A DNA stretch of 64,000 nucleotides. Origin: CBDEGU01 sp965238045. Its GTDB lineage: Bacteria > Acidobacteriota > Terriglobia > Bryobacterales > UBA6623. Below are positions 52,527 to 61,446 of this stretch, piece by piece; the first letter of the stretch is position 1, and every line of letters begins with the position of its first letter. The notes under the pieces were generated by a model. The model was given only the letters and a program-made list of their open reading frames with translations. It had not been told where the DNA came from and searched no databases. The stretch is from assembly GCA_965238045.1 (NCBI GenBank), contig CBDEGU010000012.1, positions 1,426,001 through 1,490,000 of the forward strand, written 5' to 3'. The position numbers and the translations under genes are program-made.

Positions 52527-53489
52527 CTAGACCGGGTTGGGGACTCGAACCACAAGGAAAGTGACCGGGAAGGCGGGGGGCCCTACAAAATTCAGCTCGA
52601 CTCCCTCCTTGTCGGTGACCGTTATCCCGCGCACTTTGCGTGACCCAAGCACATAGACTCTTAGATCGTCCGGCCCGACGACGACCGTCGAAGGAAAGCC
52701 GCCCACCTCAGTCTTCCGGATCATGCCGTAGGTCGCCAGGTCGACCACCGTCAGGTCGCCGCCGTCGTCCCTCGTGTTGGTGATATAGGCTCGGGTGGCA
52801 TCCATCGTCGTCGCTATCGCTAGCACTGAATCAAAGCCTTCGATGGTATGCACCACGGAGTCCGCGAGAACATCGTACACCCAAACGCTGCTGGTGCAGG
52901 AGAACAGGCCGCGCTGTCCGTCGGCTGTGAATACGACCGCGCGGGCGCCTTCGCAGCCGGTCAGCTCTCGAATTTGCGCGCTTCCGGCGCCGCCATTGAC
53001 GGAGTAAAAGCGAATGGCGCCGTCTCCCGAGCAGGCCACGGCGAAATCGTTCGTGCCTGGAATGAAGGCTATCCCGCCTCCCTCGCAGCCCGGCGGGAGT
53101 TCGATGGTGCGGGTGAGGGTCATGCTGCCCAGGTCAATGATGTCTACTCCGCCTGGGCCACCAAATTGCCCCACGGTTACGGCCGCGAAAGCGCCGTCTC
53201 CCGAGACGGCGACACGCCGCGCGGACGTGCCGGTGAGTTGCACCTGAGCCCCTAGGGTGTTCGTGCCTAGATTCAGGATCTGAGCTATCGTGCCTCCTGC
53301 GAGGATCAGTCGCGGTTCTTCCGCGGCTACATCGGCGGCGGGTTTGGCGCTAGCTTCGGCACCGGCCGCGGTCCATCCCAATCGCAACGAAGGGGGTGTG
53401 CCGGGGGTCTTCGCGGGAACCGCAGCGACGGCCCCGGTTTCGCCTAGGTAGCGGGACGGTCGCTCACGGTGCGTCGTTGTGGTCGGCAT
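52527..53489 (-). CDS. Beta-propeller (YVTN-like) protein of unknown function
   Basis: A 320-residue protein. After a Thr/Pro/Ala-rich lead of about 60 residues the chain repeats a blade pattern: RRVAVSGDGAFAAVTVG, GGIAFIPGTNDFAVACSGDG, AVVFTADGQRGLFSCTS, AIATTMDATRAYITNTRDDG, VDLATYGMIRKTEVGGFPS and VVVGPDDLRVYVLGS. This fits a seven-bladed propeller of the surface or periplasmic type, but no clear signal peptide is seen from the ATG at 53489, which lies inside the end of the upstream gene. A later start is possible. Confidence 0.72.
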   Translation of the reverse strand: MPTTTTHRERPSRYLGETGAVAAVPAKTPGTPPSLRLGWTAAGAEASAKPAADVAAEEPRLILAGGTIAQILNLGTNTLGAQVQLTGTSARRVAVSGDGAFAAVTVGQFGGPGGVDIIDLGSMTLTRTIELPPGCEGGGIAFIPGTNDFAVACSGDGAIRFYSVNGGAGSAQIRELTGCEGARAVVFTADGQRGLFSCTSSVWVYDVLADSVVHTIEGFDSVLAIATTMDATRAYITNTRDDGGDLTVVDLATYGMIRKTEVGGFPSTVVVGPDDLRVYVLGSRKVRGITVTDKEGVELNFVGPPAFPVTFLVVRVPNPV

Positions 53490-54228
53490 CTGGATTGCAG
53501 ACGCCCGACGTTACCAGGTTCATTCCTGTATTGGCATTCGACGTGTTACCGGTAATGCTGGCCGGACAGGTCACATTGATACCGTCGCCAGTGTTGCCGC
53601 GAGCCGTATTGCCCGACACGGTGCTGCCCAAAGTACGAATCCCATCCCCGTTATTGTTCTGCACGATGTTGCCAGTGACGATGCTGCCCAATTCAGCCAT
53701 GATCCCGTCCCCTCCATTGTCTCGGATGATATTGTCGGTGACGATACTGCCGGCGCCGACGTCTATCCCCCTCTGGCCGTTGCCTTGGACAACACTGTTG
53801 GAGACGATGGCGGAGCCACCAGGCCTAAAAATACCAGTGGACAAGTTGTCGATCACGCGCATGCGCTCGATGACGACACCGTCTACGTCGTTTGCCAGGA
53901 ACGAAACTCCCATGTCAAAGTTCGTGATCGTCCCGTTCCGTATGGTGATGCCCTTCAGGCCAGATCCGGCAGTAGCCACGACGACTCCGTCTTCCAAACC
54001 AACGCCATTCCCCCGAATCGCGTAACCGTTGAAGTCCAGCGTGACGAAAGAGATGTTGATTCTGAAGCAATCACCACCGAGGGCCTGGATGTTCCTCGTC
54101 AACCTGTGAAGGCCCGCCCTGTTGATCTGGCGGCAGCTGTTGACGTTTGCAGCCGAGGCGTCGGTAGCGTAGGCCGCGAAAGCAAGCAGCAGCGCAGTCG
54201 TCCGTATCGTGATGCAGCTTTTTCTCAT
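53464..54228 (-). CDS. Exported right-handed beta-helix repeat protein
   Basis: The start at 54228 has AGGGAGG upstream and gives a signal peptide (TTALLLAFAAYATDASA). The 254-residue protein then carries parallel beta-helix coils: GLKGITIRNGTITNFDMGVS, VDGVVIERMRVIDNLSTGIF, SAIVSNSVVQGNGQRGI, GSIVTDNIIRDNGGDGI, GSIVTGNIVQNNNGDGI and STVSGNTARGNTGDGI. It has the look of NosD/pectate-lyase-like surface proteins; no catalytic residues can be assigned. Its end overlaps the propeller frame by 26 bases. Confidence 0.82.
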   Translation of the reverse strand: MRKSCITIRTTALLLAFAAYATDASAANVNSCRQINRAGLHRLTRNIQALGGDCFRINISFVTLDFNGYAIRGNGVGLEDGVVVATAGSGLKGITIRNGTITNFDMGVSFLANDVDGVVIERMRVIDNLSTGIFRPGGSAIVSNSVVQGNGQRGIDVGAGSIVTDNIIRDNGGDGIMAELGSIVTGNIVQNNNGDGIRTLGSTVSGNTARGNTGDGINVTCPASITGNTSNANTGMNLVTSGVCNPDADHNDAP

Positions 54229-54364
54229 TCCAATCCTCCCTTTCCCTGAGAGGGACCTGTGCGACCATACGGGCCCCGAGTGCAGCGGTGCGTAGATCCC
54301 GTTTCTAGATGTGACACTTCGAGCCCAGTATACAAAGGCGCATGTCCTGACGAGATCCTCTCCG

Positions 54365-55839
54365 TGTCGGCGCAAAGTGAGAAGATCCTATCGGAGCAAA
54401 GTAGAAAGATCCCCTTGAAAGCGGAATGCTTAAGAGGTGGATGAACTTTTGCTGAATCCAACGGACCGGAAACGATTGCAAGTGTTGCATCAAGCAGAGT
54501 CGAGGCGCATGACACAGCGGGAGGCGGCCGAAGAGTTGGGGCTGAGCCCTCGCTGGGTCCGCAAGCTGCTGGCGAGGATGCGAGCCGAAGGAGACGGTGG
54601 CGTCCTGCACCGGCTGCGCGGCAGAGAGTCGAATCGCAAGCTCGGCGAGCCGCTGAGGCGGCAAGCGCTGAATCTCATCGGCGCCCATTACGCCGACTAC
54701 GGCCCGACCCTGGCGGCGGAAACCCTGGCCGCCGACCACGCCATCGCGGTGAGCCGCGAAACTTTGCGGAGCTGGATGGGGGAGGCCGGGCTGTGGAAGC
54801 CGAAGAAGGCCCGCGTCAAGAAACCGCACCTGTGGCGTCAGCGCCGCGCCCGCCGCGGCGAGTTGGTGCAATGGGACACCTCCGAGCACCACTGGCTGGA
54901 AGGACGCGGCGATAAGCTCTATCTGATTGCGATGATCGACGACGCGACCTCGGAGCTGACGGCGCGCTTCGCGCTGGCCGATTCGACCGAAGAGAACATG
55001 CGGCTGCTGGGCGACTACATCGCGCGGCACGGGCGGCCGCGGGCGCTCTACACCGACAAGGCGAGTTTATTCCAGGTGAACCGGCCGCTGCATCACAACA
55101 AGTATTTGCCAGCCAAACCGGGGCCAACGCAGATCGGCCGGGCGCTCGAAGAGCTGGGGATCGAGCGCATCACGGCGCATTCTCCGCAAGCGAAGGGGCG
55201 GGTGGAGCGCAGCTTTGGGACGATGCAGGACCGGCTGGTGAAGGGGCTGCGGCGGGCGAAGGCGGCAAGCTGCGCTGAGGCGCAGCGGTATCTCGACGAG
55301 GTCTTCGTCGCGGAGTGGAACGGTCGCTGGAAGAAGGAGCCGGCGAGTGCAACCGACGCCCATCGGCCGCTGAGAGGTGAGCAGGACGCGGGGTCGATCC
55401 TAAGCCGGATCGAGGAGCGCGTGATTGGCAACGACTATACGGTGAGCATGGACGGGCAGCGCTACCAAATTCCGCGGGCCGTGATCGGGCCGAGGATGCG
55501 GCGGAACCGGATACGGCTGGAGAGGCGCTTGGACGGGCGTCTGATGGGACGCTGGGAGGGGCGCGAGGCGTTCGAGCTGGGGCTGTGCCTGGAGGGGAGC
55601 GGCGAGGCGAAGCCGGCAGCGAAGAGGGCAACTAGAGAGGCAGGCAAGGCGAAGGGCAAGGCGAAGGGTAAGGCGGCAGGGCCGCGGCGGGGCAACAACG
55701 GATGGATGGACAATTTCTCGGTCGGCGACCCGGCCCGGGAACGTCCGACGAAGCCTGCCGCTCCGGCCGCCCTCCGGGCGACCTCCGCGCCAGGCTTCGA
55801 GCCTTAGCGCTGAAGGGGATCTTTCTACTTTGCGTTGAC
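54365..55839 (+). mobile_element. ISNCY-type insertion sequence
   Basis: The ends are inverted repeats TGTC(GG/AA)CGCAAAGT followed by GAGAAGATCC or AGAAAGATCC. At the left end a second copy (GCAAAGTAGAAAGATCCCC) follows directly at about 54396, so the end carries two tandem binding-like sites. The 1475-bp element holds one transposase gene. I see no clear target duplication. It separates the beta-helix/propeller genes from the peroxiredoxin gene. Confidence 0.8.
54437..55807 (+). CDS. ISNCY-type DDE transposase
   Basis: A 456-residue transposase that appears to start at a GTG at 54437. The N-terminus is a helix-turn-helix (MTQREAAEELGLSPRWVRKL), then ALNLIGAHYADYGPTLAAE, the integrase-fold core with LVQWDTSEHHWLEG (first Asp), ALYTDKASLF (second Asp) and HSPQAKGRVERSFGTMQDRL (Glu), and a basic Lys/Ala-rich tail (AGKAKGKAKGKAAGPRR). 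Unbroken frame of normal length for ISNCY elements with an rve core. Confidence 0.9.
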   Translation: MDELLLNPTDRKRLQVLHQAESRRMTQREAAEELGLSPRWVRKLLARMRAEGDGGVLHRLRGRESNRKLGEPLRRQALNLIGAHYADYGPTLAAETLAADHAIAVSRETLRSWMGEAGLWKPKKARVKKPHLWRQRRARRGELVQWDTSEHHWLEGRGDKLYLIAMIDDATSELTARFALADSTEENMRLLGDYIARHGRPRALYTDKASLFQVNRPLHHNKYLPAKPGPTQIGRALEELGIERITAHSPQAKGRVERSFGTMQDRLVKGLRRAKAASCAEAQRYLDEVFVAEWNGRWKKEPASATDAHRPLRGEQDAGSILSRIEERVIGNDYTVSMDGQRYQIPRAVIGPRMRRNRIRLERRLDGRLMGRWEGREAFELGLCLEGSGEAKPAAKRATREAGKAKGKAKGKAAGPRRGNNGWMDNFSVGDPARERPTKPAAPAALRATSAPGFEP

Positions 55840-55992
55840 AGCCTCGAACCGGTTTTTTGTTTTTGAGTTTTCGTCCTGCTTCGCGCTGGGAGCTTTGCGG
55901 CGAAAAGTTACGTCCGAACAGTTGCGTCCGGCCGGTGGTCTCGGTTATTCTGACCGTTCAGGGATCAGGCAATTGCACGCCCTGGGGAGGGA

Positions 55993-56655
55993 ATGATGAG
56001 TTTGCAAATAGGTGATGAAGCGCCCGATTTTACGGCGGAAACAACGACAGGAACGATCCACTTCCATGAATGGATTGGGGATGGATGGGCGGTTCTGTTT
56101 TCGCATCCCAAGGATTTTACGCCGGTCTGCGCGACCGAGCTTGGCTATGTGGCCGGCCTCCAGGACGACTTCGCGAAGCGCAACTGCAAGATCATTGGTC
56201 TGAGCGTCGATTCGGTCGCTGATCACACGGCATGGTCCAAAGACATTGAGGACCTCCAGGGCCATGCAGTGAAATATCCGCTGATCGGTGACACCGATCT
56301 GGCCGTGGCGAAGTTGTACGGAATGATTCACCCCAACGCGACCGGAAGCGCCGAGGGGCGAACGGCGGCAGACAACGCCACCGTGCGCTCGGTGTTCGTC
56401 ATCGGGCCGGATAAGAAGGTCAAGCTGATGATTACCTATCCGATGACCACGGGCCGCAACTTCGATGAAGTGCTGCGGGTGCTGGATTCGATGCAGTTGA
56501 CCGCGAGGCACAAAGTTGCCACTCCCGTGAACTGGAAGCAGGGCGAAGACGTCATCATCGTTCCCTCTGTGTCCAATGACGAAGCGAAGCTGAAATACCC
56601 CGGCGGCTGGAAAGCGCCGAAACCTTACCTGCGGATCGTTCCGCAACCGGATTAG
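55993..56655 (+). CDS. Peroxiredoxin, 1-Cys (Prx6) type
   Basis: A 220-residue thiol peroxidase. GGGGAGGG lies just before two adjacent ATGs (55993 and 55996); the second is better spaced. The active site is DFTPVCATELGYVAGL with the peroxidatic Cys at about 46; Ala replaces the Thr of the common PVCTTE. RSVFVIGPDKKVKLMITYPM and the long C-terminal arm (VNWKQGEDVIIVPSVSNDEA) place it in the Prx6 group, which uses an external reductant. Cytosolic. Confidence 0.95.
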   Translation: MMSLQIGDEAPDFTAETTTGTIHFHEWIGDGWAVLFSHPKDFTPVCATELGYVAGLQDDFAKRNCKIIGLSVDSVADHTAWSKDIEDLQGHAVKYPLIGDTDLAVAKLYGMIHPNATGSAEGRTAADNATVRSVFVIGPDKKVKLMITYPMTTGRNFDEVLRVLDSMQLTARHKVATPVNWKQGEDVIIVPSVSNDEAKLKYPGGWKAPKPYLRIVPQPD

Positions 56656-56824
56656 GCTCGTGCCGGCAGGTTCGCTGAAAATGGTGGAGTGGACCCCTGA
56701 GGCGAGATGGAGTCCGATTCGAGAATTCCGGTTTCTACCGTAACTCACGCGGCGGTGCTACGAATCTTCCAAGTGGGGCCCGCCTAGAGTTCTGAGCAGA
56801 TGCGGCCCCGCCAACGGGGACGAA

Positions 56825-57946
56825 TTGACACTGATCCTGATCTTTGCAGCGGGTTTCTTTCTCGCATACGCCAACGGCGCGAACGACAACTTCAAAGGCG
56901 TAGCCACGCTGCTGGGCAGCCGGACCGCGTCCTACCGCCGGGCGCTGCTCTGGGCGACGCTGACAACGGCGCTCGGTTCCATCGCGGCCCTGATCCTGGC
57001 GCGAGGACTTCTAGCCGCCTTCTCGGGGAAGGGTCTGGTGCCTCCCGAGGTCATCTCGAATCCGGTGTTCCCCCTCGCGGTCGCTCTCTCGGCCGGAGTC
57101 ACGGTCATGCTGGCTACGCGACTCGGCTTTCCGATCTCGACGACGCACGCTCTGGTGGGCGCTCTGGCCGGCGCGGGATGGCTGGCCTCGCCGGCCGGTG
57201 TGAGCTTCTCGAAGCTCGGCAGCGGGTTTGTTCTCCCCTTGCTGGCGAGTCCATTCATCGCCATTGCCTGCAGTTATACTCTCTATCCGCTGGCACGTTG
57301 GGCGCGCACACGGATGGGGATCGAACAGGAAACTTGCATCTGCGTGGGCGACGAAATTGTGGGCGTGGTCGCGGGCACTCCGGGCCCGGCGCAAGCCCTG
57401 AGCGCGATCTCCCTGCCCGTGCTGCAAGTCGGCACGGAAGCCGAGTGCCGCGTTCGCTACAGCGGAGAATTCATGGGAGTGAGCGCGGCGGCGCTACTCG
57501 ATGGCGCTCACTACTTCAGTGCGGGCATCGTGAGCTTCGCGCGCGGCCTGAACGACACGCCAAAGATTGCCGCCTTGCTGCTGGCGGGCGGGTTGCTTTC
57601 CACTGCGAATGCGATTGCCGGCGTGGCCTTCGCGATTGCCGCCGGGGGACTGATCAGTGCGCGGGGCGTAGCCGAGACCATGGCCCACCGGGTCACGGAC
57701 ATGAACGCGGGGCAGGGATTCATGGCGAACATGGTAACGGGCCTGCTTGTGGTTGGCGCCTCGTGCCTCGGCATGCCCGTCTCTACCACTCATGTTTCGT
57801 GCGGCTCGTTGTTTGGGATCGGCGCCGTGACCGGGCAGGGTCACTGGAATACGATCTCTCAGATACTTGTGGCCTGGGTTACGACGCTTCCAGTGGCCGG
57901 TGTTCTGGGGGCCGGATTTTTCTGGGTTCTCGGGCTGGTGATGTGA
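56825..57946 (+). CDS. PiT-family inorganic phosphate transporter
   Basis: A 373-residue membrane protein. The only fitting start is a TTG at 56825, with GGGGA close upstream. The PiT signature occurs twice, as FLAYANGANDNFKGVATLLG near the start and FARGLNDTPKIAALLL in the second half, together with GFPISTTHALVGALAGAG and GMPVSTTHVSCGSLFGIGAV. About ten membrane helices. It moves phosphate with a cation. No PhoU-like partner gene is adjacent. Confidence 0.94.
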   Translation: MTLILIFAAGFFLAYANGANDNFKGVATLLGSRTASYRRALLWATLTTALGSIAALILARGLLAAFSGKGLVPPEVISNPVFPLAVALSAGVTVMLATRLGFPISTTHALVGALAGAGWLASPAGVSFSKLGSGFVLPLLASPFIAIACSYTLYPLARWARTRMGIEQETCICVGDEIVGVVAGTPGPAQALSAISLPVLQVGTEAECRVRYSGEFMGVSAAALLDGAHYFSAGIVSFARGLNDTPKIAALLLAGGLLSTANAIAGVAFAIAAGGLISARGVAETMAHRVTDMNAGQGFMANMVTGLLVVGASCLGMPVSTTHVSCGSLFGIGAVTGQGHWNTISQILVAWVTTLPVAGVLGAGFFWVLGLVM

Positions 57947-58188
57947 GCGGGGCAAGAAACCGGGGCGAAAACGGCAGCGGCGGTCAGGGTCTTGCGGTTA
58001 GGTAGGGCCGCGGTTTAGAGGGGGGCTCCAGCGGCACGATCACCGTAGCGGACCCGTGGACGCGGCCAGGGGGGCGCCGCGGGCTCGGCCGCGGGGTGCA
58101 TCTCAAAGAAAAGCGCTCCTCGGCGTTGCAATTCCTATGGAACAGGCATAGGATGGCTGTAGAGTCAACAGAACCAGGAGGTAGCACG
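57947..58188. other. GC-rich intergenic region
   Basis: The 242 bases hold GC-rich inverted stretches (for example CGCGGCCAGGGGGGCGCCGCG near 58062-58082, read in parts) that may end the phosphate transporter transcript, and CCAGGAGGT just before the next ATG. No gene seen. Confidence 0.35.
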
Positions 58189-58533
58189 ATGAAGATTCAT
58201 CTGCGCCGATGCTCGATTGTTCTGTGGATCACCCTGTCGGCTGTCAGCTTGTTTGGGGCGGGGCCCCGGGTCCGTTCCGTCGAGCCAGCCACCGCCAAGC
58301 AGGGGGATGAGCTCGTGGTCAGCGGCGAAAACCTCGATGCGAAGTATGTCGCAAGCTTGTATTTGACCGACGGCAGCAAGGATCACAAAGTAAAGATCAG
58401 CGAGCAGAAGGCGGAATCGATCCGGTTCCTCGTGCCGAAGGTGGAACCGGGGCGATACAGCCTGATGGTGCTGACGCGCGGCGCTGACGCCATGTATCTC
58501 GAGCAGCCGGTGTTCTGCGTCATTGAGGAATAG
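58189..58533 (+). CDS. Small exported IPT/TIG-domain protein
   Basis: CCAGGAGGT 6 bases before the ATG at 58189 fixes the start. The 114-residue protein has a signal peptide (IVLWITLSAVSLFGAG) and one immunoglobulin-like IPT/TIG domain: VRSVEPATAKQGDELVVSGE, DAKYVASLYLTDGSKDHKV and FLVPKVEPGRYSLMVLTRG. Such domains bind carbohydrate or protein surfaces. Alone it is probably a periplasmic or secreted binding module. Confidence 0.85.
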   Translation: MKIHLRRCSIVLWITLSAVSLFGAGPRVRSVEPATAKQGDELVVSGENLDAKYVASLYLTDGSKDHKVKISEQKAESIRFLVPKVEPGRYSLMVLTRGADAMYLEQPVFCVIEE

Positions 58534-58628
58534 AAGAGCGGAACGCCGCCGGTTTCGCTGGCGCTTCCCGATGGCGCCGCGAAGCGCCGGGAGAGGATGT
58601 ATTCAGCCCGCGCCGGGACGATTGTACT

Positions 58629-59738
58629 TCAGGGTGCTTGCACTTCAGGAATGGGGGCGCTGGCGGCCGCGCGGATCTTTTCGATGGCCCAGCGGGCATG
58701 TTCGCTTACGATGTCGTCCTCCGAGGCCGCCAGCGCTTCCAGCATTCCGAGGTAGCGCCGATCGCGGCTGTTTCCCATGGCGACGGCGACGTTGCGAAGC
58801 AGGCCGCGATATCGCGTCCGCTCGATGGCCGTGCCGGCGAACCTCTCGTTGAACTCCTCTTCGCTCAGCGAGGCCAATTCGCCGAGTTCCGGCGGCGGGG
58901 ATGGCCCCCGGAATTCCTCGGCGGTGGCCGTGGCGGCTTGGTGATTCCAGGGGCAAACGTCCTGGCAGATGTCGCAGCCGAAGACATGGGCGCCGATTCC
59001 ATCACGGTCTTGTTCGGGAATCGGGCCGCGCAGCTCGATCGTGGTATACGATATGCATTTCTCCGAGTCGAGGGCGTATTCGGGTCCGCCGGTCTTGCCG
59101 GCGGGCATCTTCTCTAGCGGTACCAGAGCGCCGGTGGGACAGGCGTCGATGCAGCGGGTGCAAGTGCCGCAGCGAAACGGCGGCGGCTGGTCGGGCTCGA
59201 GTTCGAGCGAAGTGAGAATCTCGCCGAGGAAGATCCAGGAACCGAGACCTTGATTGATCAAGCAGGTATTCTTGCCAATCCAGCCGAGGCCGGCGTGGCG
59301 GGCATAGGCTCGCTCGAGCAGCGGGGCGGTATCGACGCAGACCTTGAAGCGAAACGCTCCGAAGCGCTCTTGCATCGCGCCGGCGAGCCGGTAGAGTCCG
59401 CGGCGAAGGACATCATGATAGTCCTCGGCCCAGGCGTATTGTGAGATGCGGCCCTGATGGCTGAGTTTGGCTTCGGGCGAGGGGCAGTCCGGGGCGTTGT
59501 AGAGCAGGCCGGCGGCGATGATGGATTTCGCCTCGGGAAGCAGAGAGCGGGGATCGGAGCGCATGAGGGCCCGGCGGCCCTTGAGGTAGTCCATGCGGGC
59601 GGCGTAGCCGTGCTCGATCCACTTGGGGTAGAAGAGCGATTCCAGGGTCGGGAGGGCCGAGGCGATACCGGCAAGCTCGAAACCCTGCTGGCGGGCCAGG
59701 GCCTTGATGTCTTGCTCTCGAGTGTGTGGCTCCGGCAC
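58629..59738 (-). CDS. queG: Epoxyqueuosine reductase
   Basis: QueG makes queuosine in tRNA from epoxyqueuosine, the last step of the pathway that tgt (also in this window) feeds. I start at a GTG at 59738 (VPEPHTREQDIKALARQQGF), which gives the normal 369 residues; the frame stays open into the neighbouring IS256 to 59942, an artefact of that insertion. It has WIGKNTCLINQGLGSWIFLG, two 4Fe-4S sites (CGTCTRCIDACPTGAL and GCDICQDVCPWN) and a C-terminal HEAT-like part. The IS256 end is only about 93 bases upstream, so its promoter may be lost or replaced. Confidence 0.93.
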   Translation of the reverse strand: MPEPHTREQDIKALARQQGFELAGIASALPTLESLFYPKWIEHGYAARMDYLKGRRALMRSDPRSLLPEAKSIIAAGLLYNAPDCPSPEAKLSHQGRISQYAWAEDYHDVLRRGLYRLAGAMQERFGAFRFKVCVDTAPLLERAYARHAGLGWIGKNTCLINQGLGSWIFLGEILTSLELEPDQPPPFRCGTCTRCIDACPTGALVPLEKMPAGKTGGPEYALDSEKCISYTTIELRGPIPEQDRDGIGAHVFGCDICQDVCPWNHQAATATAEEFRGPSPPPELGELASLSEEEFNERFAGTAIERTRYRGLLRNVAVAMGNSRDRRYLGMLEALAASEDDIVSEHARWAIEKIRAAASAPIPEVQAP

Positions 59739-59891
59739 CTGCCACTGATGATAGACGAAGACTGACAGTCGAAGATCGGGCGGCGATGAGTCGCGGCGGA
59801 GGAAACGGTAGTATGCCCCACCGAAAAGGAAGAGAGTGTCCCAATCGTAGTTGAGGGTTTGTAGGGCGGCGGCGTAAAAGAGCATTGTACT

Positions 59892-61243
59892 AGGCAGCCT
59901 TTGCTGCTGTGGCCTTGGCCGGATTGAGGATCCATTTGCCAACGCTTTTGCGCGTCATGCGTCGCCGTGAAGATGACGCGATCGTCTGGCAAATGGGCGT
60001 CGAGCATCCACAGATCCTTGTAACCCATGATCTTGCGGAAGCTTTTCTCGGTATCGAGGAATGCAGCCGTGGCCCAGCGACACACCATGGCCGCGTCCTT
60101 CCAGCGGGTCACTCGCCGCGTTCTCCGCCGCACCCCGGCGTTAGGAGACTCGACGATGTTCGTCGTCGCCAGGCAGCGATGCAGCGACGGCGGCGCACCC
60201 AGGCGGTTGATGGTGAAACACTCCTCCATGCCTTCGCGCAAACTCACCGCCGCCTCGGGCCAGTCACCCTCGTACCACTGGGCTAGCTTCTCCAGCCGCG
60301 CTTGTCCATCTTGGGCTCCCAGCCGCCAGGCGGCCCGGATCGCCGCTTTGGCCTGATCGCGCTCGGCCTTAGGCAGCCGCTCGACGACATTGCGCAGCTT
60401 GTGAGCACGGCAGCGCTGCACCGGAACTTTGCCGAAGACCCGCCGCACCGCCGCCCGCAGGGCCTTCGATCCATCGAGCACGAAGAGCCTGTTTTTCTCC
60501 GTCGATACTCCCCGCTCGACCATGCCCCTCAGCAAGTCTTCGGCGGCGGCTGTGCTCTCAGTGGCGGCGTGCTGCAATCCCAGCACATGTTTGTTGCCCT
60601 GACGGTCTACGCCCACCGCTGCAAGCACTACATGATCTGCGAAGATCAAACCGTCCACGTAGATCACCAGCAGATCCAACTCATCCAGGCGCCGCGTGAG
60701 CACTTCGTCGATGCTCTTTTCGGCGGCCTCGACTGCCTCCCGGCTGACGGCGGATTTCGACACCCCGGCCGTGCCGGCCATTGCGCCAATCACCCCGGCA
60801 TAGTTGCGCGTCGAGACGCCCTTCATCAGAATGTCGAGCATGCGCGCGCCGAGGCGTTCGTCGTCCTGCATCGCTTCGTAAGCGGGCACTTTGACCTCGC
60901 CGCCGGAGCGTTTGCGCAGTCTGGGTTTGCTGACGCGCAGTTTGCGGTTGCTGAGCTTGACGCGACCGGGCTGGCGGCCCCAGCGGACCACATCGCCGCG
61001 GCGCTTCTTGCCGGGCTGGGAAAGTTTTCCACCGGTAACTTGCTGCGCCGACAGTTCCAGCACGGCTTGAATGGCGGCGCGGCCGGTGACGTCGATAACC
61101 TCGTCGACGGCTCCGCGGCACTGCTCGACCAGTTCAACCAAGGGCAGCATGAGTTGGGAGTTTTGGCTGAGCAGGCGGGTGAGGTCGTTGGGGCTGACTG
61201 GCTGTTGCTTCGCGGAATCCAGAATGTGATATCGTTTCTTCAC
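59892..61243 (-). pseudogene. IS256-family transposase, copy 2, frameshifted near the C-terminus
   Basis: The frame matches copy 1 from the ATG at 61243 through KDLWMLDA, with all DDE residues present. The 64-bp insert then shifts the frame, replacing the last dozen residues with LPDDRVIFTATHDAQKRW and reading on past the element into queG DNA, making a 661-codon chimera that is not a real gene. The catalytic core is whole, so partial activity cannot be excluded. Confidence 0.87.
59932..59995. repeat. 64-bp inverted, IS630-derived insert in IS256 copy 2
   Basis: Bases 59929-59958 are identical to 48073-48102 of the IS630 element, and 59964-59980 is the exact inverse of 48095-48111. The insert thus forms nested arms: CCATTTGCCA (59932-59941) with TGGCAAATGG (59987-59996), and CGCGTCAT (59951-59958) with ATGACGCG (59973-59980). 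It is absent from IS256 copy 1 and breaks the transposase C-terminus. Confidence 0.85.
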
Positions 61244-61446
61244 GGCGGTTCTCCTTTGTGGTGAAAGGTTTGCTCGATTCTCTCAGAGAACCGGGCTTGA
61301 GAACCGCCGCCCTTCCACCTTCAACTAGATTCGGGACAATCTCGGTACTATGGGAGCATCCGGCATTGAAGTAAGTGTATTGCTCAGGCCCGCTGAAGTA
61401 AATCGAGCCGGCTGTTTGCTCTTTTTGTATCGAGCAAAAGTTCTGT

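Larger units (their letters stand above)
59832..61343 (-). mobile_element. IS256-family insertion sequence, copy 2 (altered)
   Basis: Inverted copy of the element at 45822, with the same two ends. It is 1512 bp, 64 bp longer, because of an insert at 59932-59995. Flanking 8-mers AAAAGGAA (59824-59831) and GGTACTAT (61344-61351) do not match, so there is no target duplication, unlike copy 1. That implies a rearrangement on at least one side. It lies between queG and a YcxB-like gene. Confidence 0.9.

Noticed and set aside
52527..52550. GGTTCGAGTCC, like the T loop of a tRNA
   Set aside because: It encodes the end of the propeller gene (VVRVPNPV) and neither the T stem nor the rest of a cloverleaf can be formed.
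58629..59942. A longer queG of 437 residues
   Set aside because: The first ~68 residues come from the end of IS256 and spacer DNA. The GTG at 59738 gives the normal family length.
59258..61243. A 661-codon open frame on minus
   Set aside because: It is IS256 transposase copy 2 shifted out of frame by the 64-bp insert and reading on into queG in a wrong frame. It is not a natural fusion.
45822..61343. Inversion of the 12.6-kb segment between the two opposed IS256 copies
   Set aside because: Copy 1 still has matching 8-bp flanks, which an exchange between the two copies would have mixed.
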